NCBI GenBank assembly: GCA_019116885.1
Contig: DXAU01000008.1
Span: 1 to 44,165 of the forward strand
Reading direction: 5' to 3'
Length of the DNA: 44,165 nt
Source: Candidatus Mediterraneibacter pullistercoris
GTDB lineage: Bacteria > Bacillota > Clostridia > Lachnospirales > Lachnospiraceae
A model generated the notes under the pieces. That model worked only from the letters and a program-made list of their open reading frames with translations, searched no databases and was not told the origin of the DNA. The position numbers and the translations under genes were made by a program. Every line of letters starts with the position of its first letter. The stretch's first letter is position 1. Of the stretch, positions 1 through 8,392 are shown in pieces.

Positions 1-1
1 T

Positions 2-391
2 TTCTATCCCATGAAGGTCAAACTGAAGCTGTTCTTCAAATGGGGCATCCAGTTTGAAGAAGAATATGCTGTGGAGGAAAAGGGCAACCGGAAGGTGTCC
101 TATGCCGAGAAGCAGGAGATCCTGGACGGGATCGTGAAGAAGTACCACCCGGAATGGCTGATGGAGAATGCGCCGCCAGCAGAAGCCATCCCACCGGCAG
201 GAGGGAAGGCACAAGCCATGACAGAGCGAAATGAGCCATCCTCCAGGGAGAAAAGAAAAGGCGGCGGCACAGGGCTGCGGACTGCGCCAAGAGCTGCCAG
301 ACCGGAACGTAAGGCGGAAGAAGGCATACGGGAGAACCGGATGCTTCGTCAGCCAAAAACTGTGGAGGTAAGTGAGGATGGGCAGGCTTGA
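2..391 (+). CDS. C-terminal part of an ICE mobilisation-region protein (5' end outside window)
   Basis: The frame is open from the first bases of the window (F-Y-P precedes the first ATG at 11), so this is probably the tail of a longer protein rather than a complete 126-residue one. The visible part has a basic and acidic first 50 residues, then a low-complexity tail rich in Pro, Ala, Arg, Lys and Glu typical of a disordered C-terminus. I do not recognise a domain. It overlaps the following helix-turn-helix gene by 14 bases, which implies translational coupling. That small HTH gene is commonly found in the conjugation region of Clostridia integrative elements, so a mobilisation or relaxase-related role is inferred from context only. 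Confidence 0.5.
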   Translation, partial: FYPMKVKLKLFFKWGIQFEEEYAVEEKGNRKVSYAEKQEILDGIVKKYHPEWLMENAPPAEAIPPAGGKAQAMTERNEPSSREKRKGGGTGLRTAPRAARPERKAEEGIRENRMLRQPKTVEVSEDGQA

Positions 392-638
392 TTTTCTCTA
401 CCGTATGGAACTGCCACACAGAGCAGTGGCAGTGTATTTGTATCTATATGACCGGGCCAACCGGGATGGAGAATGCTGGCCCTCCATCCCGACCATTGCC
501 CGTGAACTGAAACTGTCAGAGTCTACTGTGAGACGGGCGATTCAGGATTTGAAAAAAGAAGATCTTCTCGTCACTGAGCAAAGGTACCGTGCCAGAGGCG
601 GAAAGAGCAGCCTGCTTTTTCAAATCCGGAAACCGTGA
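378..638 (+). CDS. Small helix-turn-helix protein of a Clostridia ICE
   Basis: An 86-residue protein with a winged-helix/HTH_36-like core: a conserved opening (GRLDFLYRMELPHRAVAVY) followed by the recognition-helix region around SESTVRRAIQDLKKEDLL. The start is taken at ATG 378, which has GGAGG nine bases upstream; a GTG at 372 is in frame but lies inside the ribosome-site spacing. Proteins of this exact layout are frequent in ICEs of gut Firmicutes near the VirD4-like coupling protein, where they probably act as local regulators or replication accessory proteins. Here the expected transfer genes do not follow; the next genes are on the other strand, so the element is rearranged or truncated at this point. 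Confidence 0.75.
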   Translation: MGRLDFLYRMELPHRAVAVYLYLYDRANRDGECWPSIPTIARELKLSESTVRRAIQDLKKEDLLVTEQRYRARGGKSSLLFQIRKP

Positions 639-749
639 CCGTGCAAAAATACCACCTTCCGCCAAGGGGCAACTGTGCCCTTTTGGTGAAAGGTGGCACC
701 TGGCATGATGACAGGAGAAGGTGAACTTCCCACTGTAAGAGAGATATAC

Positions 750-792
750 AGCAGAAAAAGAAGAACAGCAGCCTGAGTGGATCAGACTGCTG
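750..792 (-). terminator. Probable terminator of the minus-strand uptake cassette
   Basis: Read on the minus strand, an imperfect stem (AGCAG-t-CTGA pairing with TCAG-g-CTGCT, 767-791) is followed by a T-rich run. It lies just past the stop of the OmpR-like gene, so it would end the long cassette transcript. Confidence 0.5.
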
Positions 793-796
793 ACTC

Positions 797-1228
797 CTAT
801 TTCTCTGCCTGTATCTCAAAGCAATATCCTACTTCCCGGACGGATCGGATGTTGAAGGGAGCATTGGGGGCTGCCTGATATAGCTTTTCCCGCAGGTTGC
901 AGATGTGAAAGCCGATAGTGTTGCTCTCGCAGCCAGAGGAAATATCTCCCCATACCTTCTCGTAGATTTGGCTGTATGTAAGCACATGCCCCTTGTTGGC
1001 CGCAAGCAATAGAAGGATTTCGTATTCCTTTACGGTGAGCTGGATCTCCTGGCGATCACGAAAAACTTTCCGCTTGCATGGATAGATCTCCAGCCCAGGG
1101 AGGGATAACATCGGCTCCCTGGGCAATTCGTATGTTTCTATCTCCGGATGGCATTTCAGGATGGAAAGAATCTCATCGAATACTTCGGAGTCTTGTTCTT
1201 GCAGATCTAAGATGATTACTCGTCCGAT
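797..1228 (-). CDS. Receiver-less OmpR/PhoB-type winged-helix protein, apparent non-ATG start
   Basis: The C-terminal 100 residues are a clear Trans_reg_C winged helix: a beta strand pair around LPGLEIYPCKRKVF, the TVKEYEILLLLAANKG helix, the YSQIYEKVWG segment, and the closing VREVGYCFE hairpin. The normal aspartate receiver domain is absent; only about 45 residues precede the DNA-binding part, starting G-R-V-I-I-L-D-L and resembling the first strand of a receiver. The reading frame is open back to an ATC codon at 1226-1228 that sits 5 bases after a good GGAGGTGG, with no ATG or GTG in that stretch. A TTG at 1126 exists but has no ribosome site and would cut off the N-terminal part. The gene overlaps the end of the DtxR gene, so they are coupled. 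Either translation starts at ATC or an ATG was lost by one substitution. Confidence 0.65.
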   Translation of the reverse strand: MGRVIILDLQEQDSEVFDEILSILKCHPEIETYELPREPMLSLPGLEIYPCKRKVFRDRQEIQLTVKEYEILLLLAANKGHVLTYSQIYEKVWGDISSGCESNTIGFHICNLREKLYQAAPNAPFNIRSVREVGYCFEIQAEK

Positions 1229-1686
1229 GGTACCACCTCCTGGTTGTTGTTTTTAAAAGACTTTTTGAGGTGTTCAAAACTTTCTGCGCTGATAACATGT
1301 TCGATTCGGCAAGCATCGGTCTCTGCGGTTTCAGGATTAACGCCTAATGCTATAAGTCGTTCTGTAAAGAAGCAGTGGCGCTCGTAGATTTTCTCGGCAA
1401 CCTCGCGTCCCACATCGGTCAGATGTAGAAAGTGATTTTCGTCCATTGTGAGAAAACCACCTTCTTTTAGTGTATTGACCGCTACACATACACTTGGCTT
1501 TGACACTCCCATGTGCCGGGCCACATCTACGGAGCGCGCCATACCGAGTTTCTTTTGGAGAACAAGGATGGTTTCCAGATAGTCCTCCCCGGACGGAGTT
1601 ATTACGGGCTTCATAAACTCTTTGCTCTCCTTTACCTGTTTTTGTTGCAATTCTTCCCATGCTTCACGAATAATCAAAGAAAACAT
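1216..1686 (-). CDS. DtxR/IdeR-type iron-dependent repressor
   Basis: A 156-residue DtxR-family repressor without the C-terminal SH3-like domain. An N-terminal extension of about 25 residues is followed by the winged helix (SGEDYLETI, then SVDVARHMGVSKPSVCVAVNTL) and the dimer/metal domain. The metal ligands are readable: D and E in EDYLE, H in YERHCFF, and the C-R-I-E-H-V-I-S motif. The Cys in this last motif matches DtxR/IdeR, where manganese-type MntR has Glu, so iron sensing is favoured. The start at 1686 has AAGGGGG about nine bases upstream; an internal ATG before PVITPSG is an alternative start. It is the second-to-last gene of the uptake cassette and is 89 bases from the ABC gene. It is a candidate for binding the AGTTAG-N6-CTAACT sites, whose TTAG/CTAA halves resemble DtxR-family sites; this is inference. 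Confidence 0.85.
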   Translation of the reverse strand: MFSLIIREAWEELQQKQVKESKEFMKPVITPSGEDYLETILVLQKKLGMARSVDVARHMGVSKPSVCVAVNTLKEGGFLTMDENHFLHLTDVGREVAEKIYERHCFFTERLIALGVNPETAETDACRIEHVISAESFEHLKKSFKNNNQEVVPSDE

Positions 1687-1775
1687 CTTAGTGCGCCCCC
1701 TTTCTTGCTAACAGATTGTTGTCCAATAACTCTCTCTGGGTGCATGAAGTTCCAGTGTATGCTCGAATATGAAAA

Positions 1776-3512
1776 TTACACAGCCCAGCCAAGGCTTTCC
1801 TGCTGAATATGGAACAACTTATGATACAGTCCATTCTGCTGCATTAATTCATCGTGGGTTCCATGCTCTACCAACCTACCGTTATCAAGAACGAGGATCT
1901 GATCTGCATCCACAACAGTACGGAGCCGATGGGCAATCATAATAACCGTTTTGCCTTCCACCAATTTGGCAATTGCTTTCTGAACAAGAACTTCATTCTC
2001 CGGATCAAGGGATGCTGTGGCCTCGTCAAGCAGAATAATCGGTGCATTTTTCAGTAATGCACGGGCGATAGAAATGCGTTGACGCTCACCTCCAGAGAGA
2101 GTGCTGCCATTTTCACCAAGAACGGTTTGATAACCGTCCGGCATCTCCCGAACAAATTCATCACAGTAGGCTGCCTTTGCTGCAGCAATTACCTGGTCAT
2201 CCGTTGCATTAGGGTTGCCAAGACGGATATTGTTCATAACTGTATCATTGAATAAGGTTACATCCTGGAACACAAAGGACATATAGGACATTAGACTTTC
2301 TGGTTCCATACTCTTTATATCCTTGCCGCCTACAGTGATTTTGCCATGCTGCACATCCCAAAAACGAGCAATCAGTTTGGAAATTGTGCTTTTGCCAGAA
2401 CCGGACGGGCCAACGAGAGCGGTAACGCTTCCCTGGGGAATTTTGCAGGAAACATCTTTAATAACATCTTCCTGGTTGTAGGCAAAGGTTACATGGGAAA
2501 GCTCAATATCACAGTTTGGTACAGTTTTCCCTTCGCCATCCATTGCAGGAGTGGTCAGCAGAGTACGCATACGACTTGTGACTACATTCAAATTCAGCAG
2601 CGAAGACAGATTTGCCAGGATTGACAGGATCGGGCCATAAATTCGTGTTACCATCAGCAGGAACATGAGCAGAGGAAGAAGCTCAATCTGCCCATTTGTC
2701 AAGAGAATAGCACCGACAAAAATCGTGATACCAATGCCCGCCTGCAAAATCATGCTGGCGCTGGACATGAATACTCCAACAGCCATTTCAACTTTGATAG
2801 CAATCTTTTTCATTGCAAGCAGAGCTTTATCCAACGCACTGAAATGGGAGCCGGAAAGACCACAGGATTTGATGATCTTCATGCCCTCCAGGTATTCCTG
2901 CACCTGGTCAGAAGCAGCCAGCTTAGCGTCAACCTGTTTTTCGAACAATTTCTTTTGATGGTTCCGGCTGAGCCAGATAATAAGGAACGCAATCGGAACC
3001 GTGATAAATACACACAGTGCGAGCCGCCAATCGAAAAAGGCAAGCAGGATACAGGTCAGGGTTACGGTAATTCCATTTGCGATCAGTGGAGGGATCGTGC
3101 TGCTGAGCAGAGACTCCATACTACTGCAATCTGCCATCATATTAGTGGTCAGTTCAGAAAGATCCTTTGTATTGAAGAAGTTCATAGGAAGTTTCCGAAG
3201 ATGCTCTGCAATTCTCAACCGAGTAGTGTTTGACTCCTTGTAGGATGCAATATAGGTTTTCCGGTAATCGTTTTTAGCTGCCAGGAATACCAAAATGGCA
3301 GAAACGATACCTGCTCCCCAAAGCATCCAGATATGATTCCACTGGATCGTGCCGCCACTAACAAAAGGAGACAAGATTTCGCTGAATATCATTACGGTTA
3401 CACAGAATGGAAGAAGCATAGCAAGGTTCGTTAATGTGCAAGCGAAGATTGCTTTTTTCAGATCTGCATAACCTTTATCAGATAAAAAGAGAGCTTTTTG
3501 TAATTTGCTCAT
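1776..3512 (-). CDS. ABC transporter ATPase/permease, YbtQ/IrtB-like half
   Basis: A 578-residue half transporter with exporter fold: six membrane helices in about residues 20-310 and a nucleotide-binding domain in 335-575. Walker A is GPSGSGKST, the signature is LSGGERQR, Walker B is IILLDEATASLDPE, and the switch His is in IAHRLRT. Its partner ends two bases upstream, and an AAAGGCGGTG ribosome site supports the start at 3512. Pairs of exporter-fold ABC proteins next to an ECF module and a DtxR repressor are typical of siderophore-import loci (YbtPQ, IrtAB, the equibactin-type locus of Streptococcus equi). The likely role is therefore heterodimeric inner-membrane uptake of a metal chelate. 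Substrate and direction are inferred from neighbourhood, not from sequence alone; drug export is the main alternative. Confidence 0.85.
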   Translation of the reverse strand: MSKLQKALFLSDKGYADLKKAIFACTLTNLAMLLPFCVTVMIFSEILSPFVSGGTIQWNHIWMLWGAGIVSAILVFLAAKNDYRKTYIASYKESNTTRLRIAEHLRKLPMNFFNTKDLSELTTNMMADCSSMESLLSSTIPPLIANGITVTLTCILLAFFDWRLALCVFITVPIAFLIIWLSRNHQKKLFEKQVDAKLAASDQVQEYLEGMKIIKSCGLSGSHFSALDKALLAMKKIAIKVEMAVGVFMSSASMILQAGIGITIFVGAILLTNGQIELLPLLMFLLMVTRIYGPILSILANLSSLLNLNVVTSRMRTLLTTPAMDGEGKTVPNCDIELSHVTFAYNQEDVIKDVSCKIPQGSVTALVGPSGSGKSTISKLIARFWDVQHGKITVGGKDIKSMEPESLMSYMSFVFQDVTLFNDTVMNNIRLGNPNATDDQVIAAAKAAYCDEFVREMPDGYQTVLGENGSTLSGGERQRISIARALLKNAPIILLDEATASLDPENEVLVQKAIAKLVEGKTVIMIAHRLRTVVDADQILVLDNGRLVEHGTHDELMQQNGLYHKLFHIQQESLGWAV

Positions 3513-3514
3513 AA

Positions 3515-5329
3515 TTACACCGCCTTTCCGCTAATTTTCCAATCAATCGCTTCTGTATAGTGGTTCCACATTTGAGCATATCGTCCGCCAGCAGCCACAA
3601 GTTCATCGTGCTTTCCTTCCTCAGTCAAATGACCTTTTTCCATGACGATAATTTTATCTGCATTGCGGATTGTGGAGAGGCGGTGAGCGATGATAATAAC
3701 CGTTTTGCCTTGCATCAGCTTTTCAAAGGCCTTCTGGATCAAATATTCATTCTCAGGATCGCTGAAGGCTGTTGCCTCATCCAACACGATAATGGGAGAA
3801 TCCTTAATAATAGCCCTTGCAATCGCAATTCGTTGCCGCTCACCACCGGAAAGATGGATACCTTTTGAGCCGACTACGGTATGATATCCATCTGGCAGTT
3901 TGGAAATGAAGTCATGGCATTGTGCAGCTTTTGCAGCGGCAATGACTTGCTCTTCGCTGGCGGATGGGTTTCCCATACGGATATTGTCCAAAATACTCTG
4001 CTTGAAAAGAAAAATATCCTGAAATACAAAACTGACATGATGCATCAGATCGTCCTCGGACATATCACGGACATCCACGCCACCGATGGTAATGCTGCCG
4101 GAAGATATATCCCAAAAGCGTGAAATCAAGTTTGCAATTGTACTTTTTCCGCCTCCGGATGGGCCAACGATAGCAGTGATCTGTCCTTGTTTAGCAGTAA
4201 AAGATACATTTTCCAATGCTTTTTCATTGGTATTTCCGGTATAAGAAAAACTGACATCCTTAAAAACAACGTCATCATTGACGGGTTTTTTAGGATGGCT
4301 TGGTTCCGGCATTTTCGGAATGTTCAAGATTTCATCCATGCGGGCTACATTTCCATCAATCTGCATGAACGACTCAGAGATATACATGATCTTATTCAGT
4401 ACACCGGAAATTGCCGGAACAAAGATTAGATAGAAAATAAAAGTCATGGAAAATCCGGCAAAATCGTCTGTTCTGGAACCAATCAAAATCCCGACAGGAA
4501 CGAGGATCAGATAAACGTTATTAATAATTGTGGTAAATGCGGGCATACAGTTTTGCCAGCCAAGGGAAAATTTCAGAACCCATTCCGTATATCCGCTAAT
4601 GGCTTCTTTCAGTTTCTTAAAAGAAGATGCAGTTTGATTAAATGCTTTCACCACTGACATTCCACGGACATACTCTACAGAGGCATTGTTCATTTCCTCC
4701 AGCGCTTTCTGATACTTGCCCATATTCTCTTTCATTTCTCCGCTGCCAAAGCCAATAAACTCTGCAACGAACGCCAGAATAATTCCGACAAGAGAAGCAA
4801 GCCCGAACCGCCAATCAACAGCCAGTAAGATAATAACCATGACAATAGGGGCGGTAACAGATGCTACAAAATCTGGAAACTGATGAGCAATGAACCCTTC
4901 TACACTCTCAATGTTCTCATCCATGATTTTACGCAGACGTCCACTACCAATCGTTAAATGATAGCCCAAAGGGATTTTGGTGATATGATCGGCAAAAAGA
5001 ACTTTTAATTCATACAGAGTACCAAAGGCCGCCATATGAGAACTGAAAATAGCCATAAAATACAGCAAGATATTCGCTATAATTCCGGCCAAAGCCATCC
5101 ACCCATAATTCATGACAGCTCCCATATCCAACTGATCGAGATTGGGGAATACTCCAATAATAGAGCGGATCATGAAATAGACCGCTATGTACGGGATGAA
5201 CGAAGCAATAGCTGCCAGAGACGAAAGAACTGCCGCCAGGAAAACAAGCCCTTTTCTGTCAGAAGCTAATTCCATGCATCGTGCCAAACCCGTCTTTGGT
5301 TTTGCTTGTTTTGACTTTACGTTTGACAT
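3515..5329 (-). CDS. ABC transporter ATPase/permease, YbtP/IrtA-like half
   Basis: A 604-residue exporter-fold half transporter starting at ATG 5329 (M-S-N-V-K-S-K), with AAGGAGGG nine bases upstream. The frame stays open upstream to 5443, but that extension would run through the operator hairpin and has no ribosome site. Membrane helices occupy about residues 25-330 and the ATPase 365-600. Walker A is GPSGGGKST, the signature LSGGERQRIAIARAI and Walker B IIVLDEATAFSDPE. The D-loop Ser-Asp (AFSDPE instead of ASLDPE) differs from its partner, as expected for an asymmetric heterodimer. It forms a two-gene unit with the downstream half transporter and has its own operator-containing leader at 5354-5387. 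Confidence 0.85.
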   Translation of the reverse strand: MSNVKSKQAKPKTGLARCMELASDRKGLVFLAAVLSSLAAIASFIPYIAVYFMIRSIIGVFPNLDQLDMGAVMNYGWMALAGIIANILLYFMAIFSSHMAAFGTLYELKVLFADHITKIPLGYHLTIGSGRLRKIMDENIESVEGFIAHQFPDFVASVTAPIVMVIILLAVDWRFGLASLVGIILAFVAEFIGFGSGEMKENMGKYQKALEEMNNASVEYVRGMSVVKAFNQTASSFKKLKEAISGYTEWVLKFSLGWQNCMPAFTTIINNVYLILVPVGILIGSRTDDFAGFSMTFIFYLIFVPAISGVLNKIMYISESFMQIDGNVARMDEILNIPKMPEPSHPKKPVNDDVVFKDVSFSYTGNTNEKALENVSFTAKQGQITAIVGPSGGGKSTIANLISRFWDISSGSITIGGVDVRDMSEDDLMHHVSFVFQDIFLFKQSILDNIRMGNPSASEEQVIAAAKAAQCHDFISKLPDGYHTVVGSKGIHLSGGERQRIAIARAIIKDSPIIVLDEATAFSDPENEYLIQKAFEKLMQGKTVIIIAHRLSTIRNADKIIVMEKGHLTEEGKHDELVAAGGRYAQMWNHYTEAIDWKISGKAV

Positions 5330-5353
5330 AGCATAAGCCCTCCTTAAAAATAA

Positions 5354-5387
5354 AATGGTGAAGTTAGTAACTTCTAACTCCACCATT
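5354..5387 (-). promoter_or_regulatory. Operator AGTTAG-N6-CTAACT in the ABC-pair promoter
   Basis: The core AGTTAG (5362-5367), spacer of six, CTAACT (5374-5379) lies in a longer inverted repeat, with AATGGTG paired to CACCATT and a single mismatch. Read on the minus strand it begins about ten bases after a TAGAAT -10-like hexamer with a poor -35, so it would cover the transcription start. A weak -35 would fit a promoter that also needs an activator such as the AraC protein encoded upstream. Confidence 0.7.
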
Positions 5388-5487
5388 AATTCTATCAATC
5401 TTTGAAACGGTCTGCTACTCCATCCCTTTGTATAGAGGGCCAAAATAGCCCAAAGATACCAAAAGGTTAGTTGCGACTATATGGTCT

Positions 5488-6105
5488 TTAGACGATGCCG
5501 GCTTTCTGGAAGTGCTTTTTAAACACGCCCTTTGCAATCAGTGCGCCGAGGATTCCCGCAACAAAGGTTACAATAGCGATAATAGCTACCATCGTTCCAT
5601 TCATAAAGCTGTGCAATTCGGTGAGATATTCTGCGCTCACACCATTAGAAGTGGACATATCGTCAACATATCCAGTCATAATGACCATGGGAAGATAAGT
5701 ACCAAGAGCAAAGAACATCATATACACGGAATAGCCAATAGTATTCAGCCAGAAGCTCTTATAGTTCCCGATCCGGGCCAGCAGCTCCGCAATAATCGCT
5801 CCGAGTATAAACCCTACTGCAACCGCCCAGCCTGCTCCGATTAGAAATTCAATCAGACCAATGACTATACCACTCAAAAGTATACTTCCTGCTTTCGGTA
5901 CTTTAGCACGCATGAGCATATAAATAATGCCTCCAGGGAGTGCGGCAATTGCGCTGCCAAAAGCAAAGGTTACAACAGTGGCAGCAGAAGCAAAGATGCA
6001 TATCATTACGACAGCAAAGAACAGTACTGTGAAGATACCGAGTGTTATAAAGTCCTTTGCTTTCATCTTGTCGGATGTACCGACTGTTTTTGTTGTGTCA
6101 TTCAT
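5488..6105 (-). CDS. MptD-family ECF transporter S component
   Basis: A 205-residue very hydrophobic protein with about six membrane segments and a short charged N-terminus (TSDKMKAKDF). Length, topology and the neighbouring T and A components identify an ECF substrate-binding subunit of the MptD-like family. It would give specificity to the EcfT/EcfAA' module just upstream in the same operon (36 bases from the ATPase). The ligand is not known; the setting with YbtPQ-like transporters and an iron-type repressor suggests a metal complex or metallophore precursor. An AGGAAGGAGC-like ribosome site precedes ATG 6105. Confidence 0.8.
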   Translation of the reverse strand: MNDTTKTVGTSDKMKAKDFITLGIFTVLFFAVVMICIFASAATVVTFAFGSAIAALPGGIIYMLMRAKVPKAGSILLSGIVIGLIEFLIGAGWAVAVGFILGAIIAELLARIGNYKSFWLNTIGYSVYMMFFALGTYLPMVIMTGYVDDMSTSNGVSAEYLTELHSFMNGTMVAIIAIVTFVAGILGALIAKGVFKKHFQKAGIV

Positions 6106-6141
6106 AAAAAAGCTCCTTCCTAATGATTAAAATTTATATAA

Positions 6142-7554
6142 CTAAGATGAAGTTGTTTCATCAACCCGAATAACACGGGAGCATATCTTCATCAATAGTT
6201 CGTTGTCATGAGAAATTACCAGAATGGCTTTTCCTCTTTTGGAAAGTGTTCGCAAAATGCCTGCAACACTTTCCATATTCTTATAATCTAATCCGCTTGT
6301 AGGCTCATCAAAGATAAGTACCTCTGTGTCTCGTAGAGCTGCGACGCCAATAGCTGTGCGCTGTTTCTGACCACCAGATAGAGACATGGGATGCCGCTCT
6401 TTATAAGGCATTAAGTTTAATTCTTCAAGAATGTTATCTATCAGTTTTTCATCTTGTTCTTTTCTGTCAGAGAGAGCCAATTTGAGTTCCTGATAAACAC
6501 TATCGGTAAAAAGTTGATAATCCGGATCTTGCATCACCAGGTATGCCTTTTGGATTCTTCGTTTTGCCGGAATTTTACTGCCGCTGTAGAACACTTCTCC
6601 ATATAGTTCTTTCTGTAATCCACACAAAGTTCGGGCCAGTGTTGTTTTGCCGCATCCATTTTTACCAACCACACCGACAATTTCACCGGAGTAAATGCGA
6701 AAGTTCAGGTGTTTTACTATCGGATCGCCTTTTTCATACCCAATTTCAAGATCCTTAACTTCCAGCGCTGGTGTATCATTTCGGGTTGGAGTCAGTTCTG
6801 GAAGATTCAACTTCGTAGGTGTATAGCTTCTAAGCCCCAGTTTTTTAATCTGTTCAGCATTGAGCATCGAAAAATCCTTTGCTGCCCATGATTGTTTCAG
6901 CTCTCCCTGTTCCATAAGAACAATACGGTCAGCAATTCCGTTCAAAAAATAAAGGCGGTGTTCAGATATAATAATAGTTTTTCCCTGTGCTTTTATTAGC
7001 AGAAGCAATCTCCGTAGTTCTTGAATAGCATCTGGATCGAGGTTAGATGATGGCTCATCCAGGACAAAAACATCCGGGTTTAGAGCATAGACGCTTGCAA
7101 ATGCTATCGTCTGTTTTTGACCACCAGATAAATCAAACAGATTACGATCCCTTAGCTTTTCGATATGTAGCTCTTTTATTGTCTGCTGGTACCGAGCAAG
7201 CATTGTTTGATAAGGCATTCCCTTATTTTCCATACCAAATACAATTTCACTGTCCGTGTCCAAACTAAAAAATTGGCTTCGGGGATTTTGAAAAACGGAG
7301 CCTATTTTATCTGATAGCTCATGGGGTTGAATATCACGAGTATCAATACCGTCAATAGAAACCGTACCAGACATTTCTCCTTCATAAAAATGAGGAATAA
7401 GCGCATTTATTAATCTTGTTACGCAGGTTTTACCACACCCAGACTCACCCGTAAGGACAACACATTCCCCTTTTGGAATTTGTAAAATGAAATCTTGTAG
7501 ATTTTCTCTTTCAGCACCGGAATATTGAAAGGATACATGGTCTATATTAATCAT
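6142..7554 (-). CDS. ECF transporter ATPase with two fused nucleotide-binding domains
   Basis: A 470-residue protein made of two ABC ATPase domains. The first (about 1-230) has Walker A GESGCGKT, Q-loop FQNPRSQFF, signature LSGGQKQ and Walker B VFVLDEPSSNLDP. The second (about 260-465) has GKNGCGKTT, MQDPDYQLF, LSGGQKQR and VLIFDEPTSGLD. The FQNP/MQDP Q-loops are characteristic of energy-coupling-factor ATPases. It corresponds to EcfA1 and EcfA2 joined in one chain and drives uptake by the T and S components that flank it. It lies two bases downstream of ecfT, so translation is coupled. Confidence 0.88.
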   Translation of the reverse strand: MINIDHVSFQYSGAERENLQDFILQIPKGECVVLTGESGCGKTCVTRLINALIPHFYEGEMSGTVSIDGIDTRDIQPHELSDKIGSVFQNPRSQFFSLDTDSEIVFGMENKGMPYQTMLARYQQTIKELHIEKLRDRNLFDLSGGQKQTIAFASVYALNPDVFVLDEPSSNLDPDAIQELRRLLLLIKAQGKTIIISEHRLYFLNGIADRIVLMEQGELKQSWAAKDFSMLNAEQIKKLGLRSYTPTKLNLPELTPTRNDTPALEVKDLEIGYEKGDPIVKHLNFRIYSGEIVGVVGKNGCGKTTLARTLCGLQKELYGEVFYSGSKIPAKRRIQKAYLVMQDPDYQLFTDSVYQELKLALSDRKEQDEKLIDNILEELNLMPYKERHPMSLSGGQKQRTAIGVAALRDTEVLIFDEPTSGLDYKNMESVAGILRTLSKRGKAILVISHDNELLMKICSRVIRVDETTSS

Positions 7555-7556
7555 TT

Positions 7557-8261
7557 CTATATCCTCCCGTATATTTGATACTTACAATAGAACAATGCAA
7601 CAAAGATGGCGACAAATATAAATAGCACCACCAAATCCAAGAGTTGGACTCTTAAGCGTACAAAAGATGTCCGTTGAGCCGGATTATCAATTCCTCTCGT
7701 TACAGCCGAAGCCGATAATTCTTCAGCAATAGAAGCAGAGCGCATGACGATGGGGATCGCAATTGCCTCCAAGAGAAGTAATGGACGGGTAAAAACATTT
7801 TTCCATGAGATTGCAAGTCCTCTCAATTTCATTGCATCATAAATGCTATGGATTTCTTCGCTAAAAGTAGGAAAAAAACGTAATACCATAGAAAATGTAA
7901 TGGTAATACTTCTCGGAATTTTTAATGAATACATGGCTGCAATTAGTTCGCTCACTTTCGTAGTGGCAATAAAAGTAGAGGCGAACAGAACAACAGGAAT
8001 CATTACACGAATGAATAGCGTGAAAATTGACAAGATAGTTTCAAGCGCCTGGGGAAGAAAGGTGCAAAGTTGCTGTATGGATGCAATCACCATGTAAAAA
8101 ATAATATACTTAAAAACTATTTTCTTCTGTCCCATTAAGCATGAAAGTACGCATATAAAGAAAAAGCACACGCTGCCAAGAACAAAATCTTTTAGACCAA
8201 ATACCATGAAGTTAATAAGGATAAACAACAATAATTTTATCCGTGTATCTATGGCAAGCAT
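7557..8261 (-). CDS. ECF transporter transmembrane T component
   Basis: A 234-residue CbiQ/EcfT-type membrane protein with about five helices. The coupling-helix region around residues 115-155 carries the family motif with A-M-K-L-R-G, which contacts the ATPase. It starts at ATG 8261 behind AGGAGGTGA and is the first gene of the minus-strand uptake operon, followed at two bases by the fused ATPase and then by the S component. Its promoter carries a 44-base palindrome with the shared operator (8282-8325). Confidence 0.88.
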   Translation of the reverse strand: MLAIDTRIKLLLFILINFMVFGLKDFVLGSVCFFFICVLSCLMGQKKIVFKYIIFYMVIASIQQLCTFLPQALETILSIFTLFIRVMIPVVLFASTFIATTKVSELIAAMYSLKIPRSITITFSMVLRFFPTFSEEIHSIYDAMKLRGLAISWKNVFTRPLLLLEAIAIPIVMRSASIAEELSASAVTRGIDNPAQRTSFVRLRVQLLDLVVLFIFVAIFVALFYCKYQIYGRI

Positions 8262-8281
8262 GAATTATCACCTCCTAAAAA

Positions 8282-8325
8282 AATGGGTTGATGTGGTTAG
8301 TTAGTGCTAACTACATCAACCCATT
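8282..8325 (-). promoter_or_regulatory. Operator palindrome at the start of the ecfT operon
   Basis: A near-perfect inverted repeat: 19-base arms with one G-T pair and a six-base loop (8301-8306). The core is GGTTAG-N6-CTAACT, the same pattern as five other promoters in the window. On the minus strand a TATAAT (8323-8328) overlaps its edge and the core follows 10 bases later, so a bound repressor would cover the transcription start. As RNA the arms would also fold into a strong 5' hairpin, 20 bases ahead of the ribosome site. Confidence 0.75.
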
Positions 8326-8392
8326 ATACATAGTTTGTTAAATATTTTCTGCTCCATTCATCTGAAAATAGACGGGAAATAGCCCATTCTTC

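Noticed and set aside
5330..5443. N-terminal extension of the ABC protein to 5443
   Set aside because: It would translate through the operator palindrome and promoter; a strong ribosome site exists only before ATG 5329.
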